Shown: positions 26,723-36,548, numbered from the stretch's first letter. The stretch is DNA of 64,000 bases from Sphingobacterium oryzagri (GCF_028736175.1 NZ_CP117880.1:1-64000), one strand, 5' to 3'. The notes: generated by a model not told the origin, from the letters alone. Translations and numbers: made by a program.

Positions 26723-26794
26723 GGCCCCGTAGTTCAACGGATAGAATAGATGTTTCCTAAACATTTGATAGCAGTTCGATTCTGCTCGGGGCTA
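26723..26794 (+). tRNA. tRNA-Arg (anticodon CCT)
   Basis: A 72-nt cloverleaf: acceptor GGCCCCG pairs with CGGGGCT, D-stem GTTC/GAAT, anticodon stem GATGT/ACATT with loop TTCCTAA giving anticodon CCT, and T-stem AGCAG/CTGCT around TTCGATT. The CCA end is not encoded. It reads AGG codons. Confidence 0.92.
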
Positions 26795-27069
26795 CTTAAA
26801 AAAGCGATGTTTTTACATTTTATTCTAGTTATTATCGCATCCCTGCTTATCTTTTTTTAATGATGCCCTATCGTTCGGATAATTTTGCTAAAAAAATTAA
26901 TTGTATGCGGCATATTTATTCCACTTCACATAATTGTAATAAGTAGAACTTTTACGGCAGTTGTAATCGTTCCTCCGATAGCGAAAACGTTCTCTTAACA
27001 TTACTCGCGAAAAAATGCGCATTTTTAAGCTTTTAATACGATTTAGCTAACGATTTTATAAAAGCATTT
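26795..27069. other. Intergenic region before the SusC/SusD operon
   Basis: No open frame with coding character is seen between the tRNA-Arg and the dyad at 27070. The sequence is A/T-rich, and I see no terminator beyond T-rich stretches. Confidence 0.5.
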
Positions 27070-27088
27070 TAATGTTACCGTAACATTA
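27070..27088. promoter_or_regulatory. Perfect dyad operator candidate
   Basis: Arms TAATGTTAC (27070-27078) and GTAACATTA (27080-27088) around a single C. It ends 6 nt before the -7 box of the SusC promoter and so covers the -33 region, a position suited to repression. The half-site resembles LacI/GntR-type sites (for example ATGTTACC of E. coli GntR). Confidence 0.6.
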
Positions 27089-27094
27089 GACTGC

Positions 27095-27102
27095 TAGGTT
27101 TG
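27095..27102 (+). promoter_or_regulatory. -7 promoter element for the first SusC operon
   Basis: TAGGTTTG (TAnnTTTG). The predicted start near 27106 is about 19 nt before ATG 27125. Confidence 0.6.
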
Positions 27103-27124
27103 CGGCAACTAATAAGCGAAGAAA

Positions 27125-30100
27125 ATGTATTCTAAACCATCCAGACTTCTCTGGCTGTTACTTTCTTTAAGCGCGACATCCCTATCTGCAAGCGCCTATC
27201 ATCCCGAAGTAATGAGCCATATCAATCGTATTGATGAAAACCAGCAGCATTTACGAGGAAAAGTAGTAGACGCACAAGACAATCCTATCGCAGGAGCTAC
27301 CGTTATCAATAACCGTACAAAAGAGAGCTTGCAGACAAGCGCTGACGGAACATTTGCTATTCCAGGTACTGTGGGAGATAACCTTTCCGTTCGATATATC
27401 GGCTTTAATCCGGCCGATCAGCAGGTTATAGCGCAAGAAGGTATCGTATTTGTGTTGGAGTCGCAGTCACAGGCGATTGATGAGGTCATGGTATCCATCG
27501 GTTATCAGCGTGTACGCAAATCAGACGTGACCGGGGCGATTGCCAGCGTGAAAGCCGAAGAACTAAATTTAACCGCACCAAAATTGTCACAAGCATTAGT
27601 CGGTAAAGTCGCTGGTGTACAAGTTATGCAAACATCTGGAGCACCTTACGACGGGACTAAGATTCGCGTTCGCGGTATGGGATCTATCAACGCCACGTCC
27701 GATCCTTTGTACGTCATTGATGGTTATCCGGTAGGCAACAATTTAAATATCAATCCCAACGATATCGAAACGATCGATGTTTTGAAAGACGCCGCTTCTG
27801 CTGCGATTTACGGTTCGCGTGCCGCTGCAGGTGTGGTTTTGATTACGACAAAACGTGGAAAAGGAGGTAAAAATAATGTCGATTACGAAGTTTTGACGGG
27901 TTTTGGCCAGCTTTCCAAAAAAATAGACTTACTTAATGCCGAGCAATTTATCGATTTGCTGATCGACGGTCGTAACAACGCCTACCGTGACCTTGTAGTC
28001 AACAGAGGCGGTACCTGGACTGATGCGATGCGTAGCGACAATAATGCCACACGCGTATCGCGCGTGGGCAACGCAGGATCGGTATCCATTCCTGAAGAAT
28101 ATTATGACTTTGCTACAGCTACTGCAAAAAAATCGCAGTACGACACGGATTGGCAAGATGCGCTGTATAGAAATGCGCCTTTTCAAAGACATAATCTCGC
28201 TACCTACGGCGGAAATGATAAAACACGCTACGCGATGAGTGCGGCTTATCAGGATCAGCAAGGTATTATGTTAGGTACTGATCAGCAAACGTTCAACTTT
28301 CGCACAAATGTGGATTCACGTGTTAATGATCGATTAACCGTCGGTGCTAACGTGTCATTCACTTATAATGATAACAACGAAGTAACGACCGGCCGCTATG
28401 ACCGAAGCCCTTCGATGGCCGCATTAATTTACTTGCCGACACTTCCAGTGTACAACGAAGATGGCAGTTATGCACAATATTTAATGGGTAATCTTTCTGC
28501 GAATAATTTTGGTATTCAAAACCCGGAAAATCCATTGGCGTATGTTACACAGATTAAAAATAACCGTCGAGGTAAGCGTGGATTATACAATGCCTTTGCC
28601 GATTTTGAAATCTTAAGCGGATTAAATTTAAAGGTGAACGGTGGTTTATCTACGTATGATGAGAAATACGATTACTACAAGCCGACCAGCCTTTCCGATG
28701 GAAACAACCCGCCGTTTTCTGATCAAGCGAAAACAGCCGCTTATGCTGATGCGCGCACCAGAAGTGAGATTGACAAGCTAGTCGAAACCACATTGACATA
28801 CAATAAAACCTTTAACGAGAAGCATCAAGTTAATGCGCTATTGGGCTATTCTGTGCAGCGGACGGATATTGATCAAATCCTGATGCGTGCCAACGGATTC
28901 CAGAATGATAAGATTGGCGAGATTACGGATAAAGGCGCAGATCCGTCCAATTTTCAGTTAATTCGGGGGTCTGCGACAAGTCCGGACACGTTTAAACGTA
29001 TCACGACCTTACAATCGTACTTTAGCCGCGTAATGTACAATTACGATGCAAAATATTTCCTTTCCGCATCCTTCCGTACAGATGGCTCTTCGCGCTTTGG
29101 TTCGGAGACCAAATGGGGGACATTCCCCTCGATTTCTGCAGGCTGGACGCTATCCAATGAGGAATTTTACAACAATTGGTTAGGCGCTGGTTCATCCATC
29201 AAGCTTCGTGCAAGTTGGGGACTAAGCGGTAATAATAATATCGGCGATTACCGAAACCAAACGACCATGAGTTCTCCCGGTGGTGTGATTATTGGCGACA
29301 ATGTGGCAACAGGTTACTGGCCAAATGATTTTCAGGACGTCGGTTTAGGATGGGAATCAACGTCGCAGTATAACGGAGGTTTGGATATTGGCTTGTTTAA
29401 TGGCCGTGTTAATTTTATGGCCAATCTATACAGAAGTCGCTCGTTTGACCTATTGTTTAATCAGCCCGTGTCGGCAATTTCTGGTGCAACGGCTATCTTG
29501 ACGAATATGCGCAATAGTAAAGTTGAAAACAAAGGTTTCGATTTACAGCTGGATGTGGCATTGGTTAAGAAAGAAGATTTCCAGTTGAATTTTAGTGGAA
29601 ACATGAATGTAAACCGCAACAAAGTGCTTGATTTAGGCGGTGCGGCCACGATTATGACCAATGGTGCAGAGCGTTCCTACATTACGCACATCACGCAGGA
29701 AGGAAGTCCGATCGGCATGTTTTATGGTTTCCAGGTGTTGGGCGTAGCAACGGAAGAAAACTATAGAACGGTCGCTCCATCTGCGGGCTCGACAAATCCA
29801 CTGCAACCTGGAGATTTGTATTTTGAAGATGTTGATGGAAACGGGATTGTGAATGATGCTGATAAGCGTGTTATCGGCAATCCTCACCCCAACTTTACGT
29901 ACGGTTTTGCATTTGATGCTAGCTACAAACGTTTTGATATTCGCGCCTCGTTCAACGGCTCGCAAGGCAATATGGTGTTAGATGGTTATGATTATTACCT
30001 CTATAATATGGAAGGTTCTGGAAACCAGTATGCCGATGTTGCACAGCGTTACCGCTCGGCAGCAAACCCAGGAAACGGTGAAGTCTACCGCGCATCACGT

Positions 30101-30397
30101 GCCGGAACGCAAAGTAACAGTACGCGTCTTTCTTCATTCTACTTACAAGATGGCTCGTTCTTGCGCATGACCAACGTGCTCTTGGGCTACAATCTTCCGC
30201 AGGCCTTGGCCGAAAAAATGAAGATTGCTGGTGTTCGTATTTATGCCAGCGTAGAAAATCCATTTACGATTACCAAATACAAAGGTTATAACCCCGAGCC
30301 AGATTATAATCAACGCGGTAACTTAACGCCTGGTGTAGACTATGGTTTATATCCGCTGGTAAGAGGTTATAATTTAGGTTTAAAAGTAACATTCTAA
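27125..30397 (+). CDS. SusC/RagA-type TonB-dependent outer-membrane transporter
   Basis: 1090 residues. A signal peptide (about 1-24) precedes a CarboxypepD_reg-like domain (HLRGKVVDAQDNPIAGATVINN, about 42-120). The plug follows, with the SusC signature segments VTGAIASVKAEEL, GKVAGVQVMQTSGAPYDGTKIRVRGMGSINATSDPLYVIDGYPV and IDVLKDAASAAIYGSRAAAGVVLITTKRGK. The rest is a TonB-dependent barrel ending in an aromatic residue (KVTF). It imports glycan pieces with the SusD lipoprotein encoded 52 nt downstream. The substrate is not given by sequence; the operon also carries a GH92-like enzyme. No ECF sigma, anti-sigma or HTCS gene is adjacent. Confidence 0.95.
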   Translation: MYSKPSRLLWLLLSLSATSLSASAYHPEVMSHINRIDENQQHLRGKVVDAQDNPIAGATVINNRTKESLQTSADGTFAIPGTVGDNLSVRYIGFNPADQQVIAQEGIVFVLESQSQAIDEVMVSIGYQRVRKSDVTGAIASVKAEELNLTAPKLSQALVGKVAGVQVMQTSGAPYDGTKIRVRGMGSINATSDPLYVIDGYPVGNNLNINPNDIETIDVLKDAASAAIYGSRAAAGVVLITTKRGKGGKNNVDYEVLTGFGQLSKKIDLLNAEQFIDLLIDGRNNAYRDLVVNRGGTWTDAMRSDNNATRVSRVGNAGSVSIPEEYYDFATATAKKSQYDTDWQDALYRNAPFQRHNLATYGGNDKTRYAMSAAYQDQQGIMLGTDQQTFNFRTNVDSRVNDRLTVGANVSFTYNDNNEVTTGRYDRSPSMAALIYLPTLPVYNEDGSYAQYLMGNLSANNFGIQNPENPLAYVTQIKNNRRGKRGLYNAFADFEILSGLNLKVNGGLSTYDEKYDYYKPTSLSDGNNPPFSDQAKTAAYADARTRSEIDKLVETTLTYNKTFNEKHQVNALLGYSVQRTDIDQILMRANGFQNDKIGEITDKGADPSNFQLIRGSATSPDTFKRITTLQSYFSRVMYNYDAKYFLSASFRTDGSSRFGSETKWGTFPSISAGWTLSNEEFYNNWLGAGSSIKLRASWGLSGNNNIGDYRNQTTMSSPGGVIIGDNVATGYWPNDFQDVGLGWESTSQYNGGLDIGLFNGRVNFMANLYRSRSFDLLFNQPVSAISGATAILTNMRNSKVENKGFDLQLDVALVKKEDFQLNFSGNMNVNRNKVLDLGGAATIMTNGAERSYITHITQEGSPIGMFYGFQVLGVATEENYRTVAPSAGSTNPLQPGDLYFEDVDGNGIVNDADKRVIGNPHPNFTYGFAFDASYKRFDIRASFNGSQGNMVLDGYDYYLYNMEGSGNQYADVAQRYRSAANPGNGEVYRASRAGTQSNSTRLSSFYLQDGSFLRMTNVLLGYNLPQALAEKMKIAGVRIYASVENPFTITKYKGYNPEPDYNQRGNLTPGVDYGLYPLVRGYNLGLKVTF

Positions 30398-30449
30398 AAA
30401 TTCTACCGTAAGCCTTTGCGAAAAAGGCTTATGGCTAAAAAATATTGTC

Positions 30450-31970
30450 ATGAAAAAGAGATATATATTACCCTTTCTGCTGTTAAGCCTGGCTTCTTGT
30501 AAAGAGGATTTTCTTAATCAATTAGATCCGAATGCTGTGGTGGTGGAAAAATATTTTGAAACCGAAAATGATGTTTTACTTGCCGTCAATGGCGCCTATC
30601 AAGCATTGAGATCGGGGAGCAATGTTGGCGAAGGCAGCACATTGTACAGTGAAGAACGCTCGGACAATACGGGGCGCGATGACAACCAGTCTAACGCAGG
30701 CGAACCGTTCCAATTCAACGACTTTTCTATTTTGCCAAGCAACTCCTACTTAAAAACGCATTGGACAAATATGTTTGATGGTATTGCGCGCTGCAACGTT
30801 ATTTTATCGCGGATTGACCAGGTTACCTTTAGCAGCGAAGAGCTGAAAAAGCGTTACCTCGCAGAAACAAAATTTGTGCGCGGTCTACTTTATTTTCACA
30901 TGGTGCGCAAGTTTGGTGATCTGCCGTTAGCAACGGTGGAGGTGACAAGCAAAGAACAAGCAAATGAATTGGCTTACAGACAGCCCGAGGCGGTAATCTA
31001 CCAGCAAATCGTTGCCGATCTTACCGATGCGTTAGATAGCAATCTACCCAATACGCAGTGGGAATATGCGGTGGGCAGAACCTCAAAGGCGGCCATCAAC
31101 GCGATTCTTGGACAGGTTTATTTAACAATGGGTACCACGCTCGAGGGCAATAGCACCGAAAATTTCCGACTGGCAGAGCAATACCTTACTGCGGCTTATG
31201 GGATGCGTACTTTCGGTAAGCTTAATGAAATCCCTTATGCGCAAGTGTTTGATGTGGCTAATAAGATGACGTGTAAAGAATTGATTTTTCAGGTACAATA
31301 CCTGCAAGGCGATCAAAACTACAGCTCGTCTATTGCGCGTAACAATCAGGCCCGTGGCGAAACGATCAATTCGCAATTTGCCTCAACTGGTATAGGTGGC
31401 AACGTAAAGCAGGATCTTGTAAAAGATTATGAAACGGGCGATAGCCGGAAAAATTTCTCCATCAAGTTTGCTGCTCATGCACAGGTGAACGATTATTTTA
31501 TCACCAAATTCAGGGATAACAGTGATGCTGCTGGTTCTGCAGGCTGGGGCGGAAACGATTGGATCTTGATTCGTTATGCCGATGTGATGCTGCTCCTGGC
31601 CGAAGCGAAAATGCATTTGGGCAAGGATGCGGAGGCTATTGTTTTATTGGATGAAGTACGCGAAAGAGCTGGTTTGGCAACCTATGCTGCCGCAAGAAAC
31701 AACGCGACGTACAATGCTAAATATCCGACGTTGAAAGATGCGATTTTGCACGAACGTCGGGTAGAACTTGCGTTTGAAAACCATCGTTGGTTTGACTTGA
31801 TTCGCAACTATAACGCGCAAGAGCTTGTGAACTACTTCAAGACTAAAAGTCAAGCCGATTACGGTAATGCACAGCTTTCCAATATCACCACGAAAGATCG
31901 CTATTATCCGATTCCTTTTGATGAGTATCAATTGGATCCTACCCGGATGTATCAAAACCCAGGATATTAA
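30450..31970 (+). CDS. SusD/RagB-type glycan-binding lipoprotein
   Basis: 506 residues with a lipobox (LLLSLASC, acylated Cys18). The SusD fold is recognised by the N-terminal EDFLNQLDPNAVVVEKYFETENDVLLAVNGAYQAL segment, TPR-like helices (AETKFVRGLLYFHMVRKFGDLPL, GRTSKAAINAILGQVYLTMG) and the C-terminal RYADVMLLLAEAKMHLG, ILHERRVELAFENHRWFDLIRN and PIPFDEYQLDP. It acts as the surface lid over the SusC partner. It is followed after 11 nt by the YdcF-like gene. Confidence 0.95.
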   Translation: MKKRYILPFLLLSLASCKEDFLNQLDPNAVVVEKYFETENDVLLAVNGAYQALRSGSNVGEGSTLYSEERSDNTGRDDNQSNAGEPFQFNDFSILPSNSYLKTHWTNMFDGIARCNVILSRIDQVTFSSEELKKRYLAETKFVRGLLYFHMVRKFGDLPLATVEVTSKEQANELAYRQPEAVIYQQIVADLTDALDSNLPNTQWEYAVGRTSKAAINAILGQVYLTMGTTLEGNSTENFRLAEQYLTAAYGMRTFGKLNEIPYAQVFDVANKMTCKELIFQVQYLQGDQNYSSSIARNNQARGETINSQFASTGIGGNVKQDLVKDYETGDSRKNFSIKFAAHAQVNDYFITKFRDNSDAAGSAGWGGNDWILIRYADVMLLLAEAKMHLGKDAEAIVLLDEVRERAGLATYAAARNNATYNAKYPTLKDAILHERRVELAFENHRWFDLIRNYNAQELVNYFKTKSQADYGNAQLSNITTKDRYYPIPFDEYQLDPTRMYQNPGY

Positions 31971-31981
31971 AAAATACGCTC

Positions 31982-33226
31982 ATGGGCAATTTGCTAAAAG
32001 CAATAATCCTGACGCTTGTGCTCAGCTGTTCGCAGCTGACGCAAGCGCAGGATTATTTTCACGATAAGACCCCGCAAGATTGGGTTATCGCCAAAAACTA
32101 TTACGCGAGCTATATCTTGAGCCAAGACAGCTTGTTGCTAACAGCGATCCTGGCCGACGATCCAACGTTTCAACAACTTTTAACCGTGCGGCAACAACGG
32201 TATACCGCAAGTGCCGGATGTAAGGAGCTCGCTTGTATGCTGCATGCTTTTAAGTGGAGCAACGCAGAAATCGACGCACTAACAGCTGCTTTTTTACGCC
32301 GACTCGCGAAGGATAAAAAGTTAACTGCTTTATTGCAGGAGAAGCTGATGCCGAGCCACACTTACGGCGTTTCCACGGGAATGACAATAGCGGCATATTT
32401 CGAAAAAGCCCTTCGGCAAGATTGTAAAGCGATGAATGATGTAATCGATGTCTATGCTGGCGGCGTTAAGCCAAACTACCCAGCGATTGATTCCATTTCG
32501 TTCAACACTCGAGATCCGCGTTATCTAACCTTATTGCAAGATGTTCGGCAAGACGTACGGACCGATGTTAAGCGCACAGATCGGGCTTTTTACGTAACGC
32601 TTTTATCTGCCGTTCGTCTGCTGGAGATCAATGAACGCTGGGATGCTGCGCAGCTTGAGCCCTTGATATCGCAAGAAAACAAGGCGGCTTATGAAGCGAT
32701 TGCGCAAACGAATTTTGCTAATTACCCGTATAGTTTGCTGCTTACGCTAGGCGCAGGGCCAGAGGTTTACGACCAGCCGATTAGTCCTGGAGGTATGTTG
32801 CGTAGCCGCATGGCAGCAAGAAGTTACTTTGAAGGTTTGGCGCCATTTATCATCGTTTCTGGTGGTCGCGTGCATCCCTACAAAACGCCTTATATTGAGG
32901 CGTTGGAAATGAAAAAGTATTTGATGAATGTGCTGCATGTTCCTGAAAAGGCAATACTAATCGATCCACATGCGAGGCATACTACTACGAACCTGCGCAA
33001 TACAGCACGGATTATGCTGCAATATGGCTTTCCGAAAGATAAGTTTGCCATCATTAACAGTAGTGTTTCCCATATTAACGCCGTAGAAAAGATGGCGCCA
33101 CGCTGTATGCGGGAGCTTGGTTACGTGCCTTACGAACTCGGCAAACGCGTTAGTGAGGTAATCGTGGAGTTCAAGCCAAAAATCGAATCGCTCACGATAG
33201 ATCCAGATGAACCGTTAGATCCATAA
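31982..33226 (+). CDS. Secreted YdcF-like (DUF218) protein
   Basis: 414 residues with a signal peptide ending near LTQAQ (residue 23). The N-terminal half (about 25-235) is helical with no recognised family. The C-terminal part resembles DUF218/YdcF: LLLTLGAGPEVYDQPISPGGMLRSRMAARSYFEGLAPFIIVSGGRVHPYKTPYIEALEMKKYLM, then KAILIDPHARHTTTNLRNTARIM. YdcF bound SAM in vitro; relatives such as SanA and ElyC act in the cell envelope. It lies between SusD and a GH92-like enzyme, so a role in glycan use or envelope handling of the import product is inferred from position only. Confidence 0.72.
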   Translation: MGNLLKAIILTLVLSCSQLTQAQDYFHDKTPQDWVIAKNYYASYILSQDSLLLTAILADDPTFQQLLTVRQQRYTASAGCKELACMLHAFKWSNAEIDALTAAFLRRLAKDKKLTALLQEKLMPSHTYGVSTGMTIAAYFEKALRQDCKAMNDVIDVYAGGVKPNYPAIDSISFNTRDPRYLTLLQDVRQDVRTDVKRTDRAFYVTLLSAVRLLEINERWDAAQLEPLISQENKAAYEAIAQTNFANYPYSLLLTLGAGPEVYDQPISPGGMLRSRMAARSYFEGLAPFIIVSGGRVHPYKTPYIEALEMKKYLMNVLHVPEKAILIDPHARHTTTNLRNTARIMLQYGFPKDKFAIINSSVSHINAVEKMAPRCMRELGYVPYELGKRVSEVIVEFKPKIESLTIDPDEPLDP

Positions 33227-33279
33227 ATGCAATTGGCTAAACCGTTTTAAATGGTTAAATTAGTCACAAAATAGTAAGC

Positions 33280-35328
33280 ATGTTGCAACACCTCAAACCT
33301 GTTATCCTTTCTTTTGCTTTGGCATTAGGCGCCGTGCAATTGCCTGCGCAGCAATTGGTCGATCAAGTCAATGTCTTTTTAGGTACATCTGGCGATCATG
33401 GTCAACTTTCTCCAGGAGCCTCTTCCCCATTTCACCAAATGGATATTGCTCCGCAAACCTATCCGCAACTGCACGCGGGCTATGAGCACTACGCCAAAAA
33501 AATTATTGGTTACACGCACAATCGTTTTGAAGGTGTAGGCTGCCAAGGCAGTGGTGGCTTGTTATTGGTACAACCATATGTGGGCGATACAGTGCATGTT
33601 ATGGAAAAAATGAGCGAAAAAGCCGGGCCGGGTTATTACGAAATTGGATTAAAAGAAGGTTTGCAGGCAAACTTTGCTGTGCATGAAAACTTCGGCATGC
33701 ATCAATATCGTTTTAATAAAGGAAAAAAAGGAATCAAGCTCGTGCTAAATCATGCTTTCAATGGTGCTTTTGTATCCAATAAATATCAGGTGCAGGCCGA
33801 CGGTACGCTTGTCGGCGAGGTGCGCGCAAAGACGACCTGCCACGTCGGAACATACAGCATATACTACGCGATTGCACTTCCGAAAGGAGAAATCAAGGAA
33901 GGTGAACAAAGTGTAACGATCAGCTTGCCGGTTGAGGTCGAAGAGGTGTCTTTGAAAATTGCTTTTTCTTCCGTAAATGAGGCGTCGGCTTTGCAAACGT
34001 TGGGCAAACACCAGCACGAAAATTACAGTAGCCTAAAGGCTCGGTCGCAGCAAAATTGGGAAGAAAAGTTATCACATATCCAAGTCAAGGGTGATGCCGA
34101 GCGTCAAAAATTGTTTTACAGTTTGTTTTACCGCACGCTTCAATCGCCTTACCAAACATCCGAATCCGATGGCTCCTTTCGCGGCACCGATGGCCAGATT
34201 CACCAGGCTAACGGGAAGCGTTACCATGGCTGGGCAATATGGGATAACTACAAAACGCAACTGCCTTTGCTGGCGCTAGCATTTCCCGCGCAATATCAAG
34301 ATATCGTAAGTTCCATAGCCGATTTATACAGGTATGGCAAATACGATTTTGCTGGGCCGTATGAACCGGCTAATTCTGTACGGACAGAACATGCGGCGGT
34401 AGTTTTGCTGGATGCCAAAAACAAGGGTTTCAACGTCGATATCAAAGCTATTCGCGACTCCTTAATCCGCGATACTGCACGGTTCGATTTTAGCAAGCCA
34501 GACAAATACTTGGAAGCAGCCTACGATATGTGGGCGATGGGTGGATTGTTGCCGAAAGAGAAAGGGCTTTACAACCAACGCGCGCAGACCTATAAAAAGG
34601 TTTGGGAAAAGGAATTTAAAGACCTGTCAAAACGAGATGTAGACCGTATGTCGGCGCGCAACATGTACCAGGGAACGATTCGCCAGTACCGTTGGAATGT
34701 TCCGTATGATATGGTGGGACTTACCCGCTTGATTGGCGGAAAAGCGGAATTATCGAAGCAATTGGATGATTTTTTTGATAATTATTATTTCAATCGTGCT
34801 AACGAGCCCGATATCCAATCGCCCACGCTCTACTACGCTAGCGACAAGCCTTGGCGCTACCAATCGCTGGTGCAAGAATTGGCGCTCGACACCGTTGTGC
34901 AATACTATTTCAATGATAATAGCCGCGGGATTGATCCGTTTATTGATCGCATCTATAAAAATGAGCCGAAGGCTTTCGTACGTACGATGGATGATGATGC
35001 CGGCGCTATGTCTGGGTGGTTTGTTATGACGGCTTTGGGCTTGCAGCAGCCGCTGGTTGGCGCGCCTGTTTATTACTTGAATGTGCCATTATTTCCGTCG
35101 ATTACTTTGGGTAAAGGCGGTTCTGCTTTCCAAATTACGGTCAACAACTTTAGTCCAGAAAATCGCTACATCCAGTGCATTCGCTTAAACGGTAAAGATA
35201 TCCGTCGCATTTGGCTAAGCCATGAGGAAATTGCCAAAGGGGGCGATTTAGAAATCGATGCGACCGACCAGCCAAGCAGCTATGGACAAGATACTATGTG
35301 GATTGCCGATTTCGAAAAAGGCAATTAA
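33280..35328 (+). CDS. GH92-like glycoside hydrolase (alpha-mannosidase family)
   Basis: 682 residues with a signal peptide ending near LPAQQ (residue 25). Family 92 landmarks are VNVFLGTSGDHGQLSPGASSPFHQMDIAP, GYTHNRFEGVGCQGSGG, FYSLFYRTLQSPYQT, HGWAIWDNYKTQLPL and the catalytic-region MDDDAGAMSGWFVMTALGLQQPLVGAPVYYLNVPLFP. Family 92 members are Ca2+-dependent exo-alpha-mannosidases with two domains. This one is shorter than the usual 740-770 residues and reads HGWAIWDNY where many have SGWD-type text, so the sugar specificity may differ. It ends the operon begun by SusC. Confidence 0.85.
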   Translation: MLQHLKPVILSFALALGAVQLPAQQLVDQVNVFLGTSGDHGQLSPGASSPFHQMDIAPQTYPQLHAGYEHYAKKIIGYTHNRFEGVGCQGSGGLLLVQPYVGDTVHVMEKMSEKAGPGYYEIGLKEGLQANFAVHENFGMHQYRFNKGKKGIKLVLNHAFNGAFVSNKYQVQADGTLVGEVRAKTTCHVGTYSIYYAIALPKGEIKEGEQSVTISLPVEVEEVSLKIAFSSVNEASALQTLGKHQHENYSSLKARSQQNWEEKLSHIQVKGDAERQKLFYSLFYRTLQSPYQTSESDGSFRGTDGQIHQANGKRYHGWAIWDNYKTQLPLLALAFPAQYQDIVSSIADLYRYGKYDFAGPYEPANSVRTEHAAVVLLDAKNKGFNVDIKAIRDSLIRDTARFDFSKPDKYLEAAYDMWAMGGLLPKEKGLYNQRAQTYKKVWEKEFKDLSKRDVDRMSARNMYQGTIRQYRWNVPYDMVGLTRLIGGKAELSKQLDDFFDNYYFNRANEPDIQSPTLYYASDKPWRYQSLVQELALDTVVQYYFNDNSRGIDPFIDRIYKNEPKAFVRTMDDDAGAMSGWFVMTALGLQQPLVGAPVYYLNVPLFPSITLGKGGSAFQITVNNFSPENRYIQCIRLNGKDIRRIWLSHEEIAKGGDLEIDATDQPSSYGQDTMWIADFEKGN

Positions 35329-35395
35329 CTTTTGCTTAGCAATGTGAGAGAGGTTCGTGTTTAACAACTATAATACAGATGAATGTTAAATTAAG

Positions 35396-35429
35396 ATGAT
35401 CTTAAACGAAAAATTTAAGATCATTTTTA
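35396..35429 (+). terminator. Terminator after the GH92-like gene
   Basis: Perfect 11-bp arms ATGATCTTAAA (35396-35406) and TTTAAGATCAT (35414-35424) with a 7-nt loop, followed by T residues on the plus strand. Confidence 0.8.
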
Positions 35430-35543
35430 GTGTATGTTGCTGCAACTGGCGTAGATAAAGCTTGTGTACGAAAAAGGAAAGCACCTGGCTTACTAACTGA
35501 GCCGTGAAACGAATAAATAACACGAAAACCGGCTATTTGGCGA

Positions 35544-36548
35544 TTAAAACGGTTTCCAGTTTCCGAGAACAGCCGATAGACTGTGTTTGCGTAATGCCTT
35601 CTTCCGCAGTTGCCGGGACCAAGATACGCGCTTGGATAAGTCGGTGCCTCCGGCGCCTTTGCTGCCATGTTCTGCATAAAAGACTGTTTGCTCTTTGTTA
35701 GGAAAATTTTTGTCTCCCGGCCAGGCATGCCAGCCTTCGGGAAGGATGTGTGAACCCATATCACAGTTTAAAAAAACAGTTTTTGCAAAAGGTCGCCACG
35801 GTCTTCCCAGATATACCTTCGTTACCGTGTTCTCTTTTGCGCGCAAGGAGCACGATTCAAACACGAAACCATAAGCGTCCGCCGCCGTCGTTGACGCGGC
35901 TGTGATGTAAGAATTGCTTAGGCTTTCTATATCGCAGTGCAAAAAATAAGCGGTCGCCGCGCCAAAAATAAAATCTGTGGTGCCCGTGATTAAACAATTC
36001 TCGAAAAAACTACGCGTACCGCCGCGCGCAAGATAAAGCGTGTCTTGGTAGCCTAGAATAGTGCAGTTGCGGATGCTGATGCGATCGCCATCAATATGCA
36101 GCGCCACCGCTTGTCCGACGCTACCGGCTGTGTTGACGATAGTGAGATTTTCCAGGCTGCAATCATTGGCCGATAGGAGTAATACATAAGTGGTGTACGT
36201 GTTATGTTTTTGATTTCCGGACGCATCGATACCTCGAAATGGTTTTCCCGAATAGTCATCAAAGCTGATGATGGTATTTTCCCGATCTTCTCCTTTCAAG
36301 CTGATGTTTCTTTTGTATGCCGGGATAACTAATTTTTCTTTATAAGTGCCCGCTTTTATATGTATGGTAACGCGCTTCTCGGCATGATCTCTCACTTGGT
36401 TGATAGCCTCCTGGATACTCGTAAAATCGGCGTCGCCGGCTTGCGAAACGACCAATTCCAATCGGTTATCTATCGTTTGTGCTTTCGAATGCCCTGCGCA
36501 AAGGCAAAGCAGCGCAAAAAAGACGATCTTGCTCAAATATAGGCTCAT
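35544..36548 (-). CDS. Pectinesterase (carbohydrate esterase family 8)
   Basis: 334 residues with a signal peptide ending near GHSKAQ (residue 24). It removes methyl esters from homogalacturonan, exposing it to polygalacturonase. The family motifs are in order: SIQEAINQV, YTTYVLLLSANDCSLENLTIVNTAG, QAVALHIDGDR, the catalytic GYQDTLY and DFIFGAA, and YLGRPWRPFAKTVF with the conserved Arg and Trp, ending in SKRVSWSRQLRKK. The length is typical. It is divergent from the dehydrogenase gene of the pectin operon, across a 496-bp region with an operator-like dyad. Confidence 0.93.
   Translation of the reverse strand: MSLYLSKIVFFALLCLCAGHSKAQTIDNRLELVVSQAGDADFTSIQEAINQVRDHAEKRVTIHIKAGTYKEKLVIPAYKRNISLKGEDRENTIISFDDYSGKPFRGIDASGNQKHNTYTTYVLLLSANDCSLENLTIVNTAGSVGQAVALHIDGDRISIRNCTILGYQDTLYLARGGTRSFFENCLITGTTDFIFGAATAYFLHCDIESLSNSYITAASTTAADAYGFVFESCSLRAKENTVTKVYLGRPWRPFAKTVFLNCDMGSHILPEGWHAWPGDKNFPNKEQTVFYAEHGSKGAGGTDLSKRVSWSRQLRKKALRKHSLSAVLGNWKPF

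Noticed and set aside
35402..35764. 120-codon minus-strand frame overlapping the pectinesterase 3' end
   Set aside because: It is in another frame of the pectinesterase and includes the terminator hairpin; no coding character.
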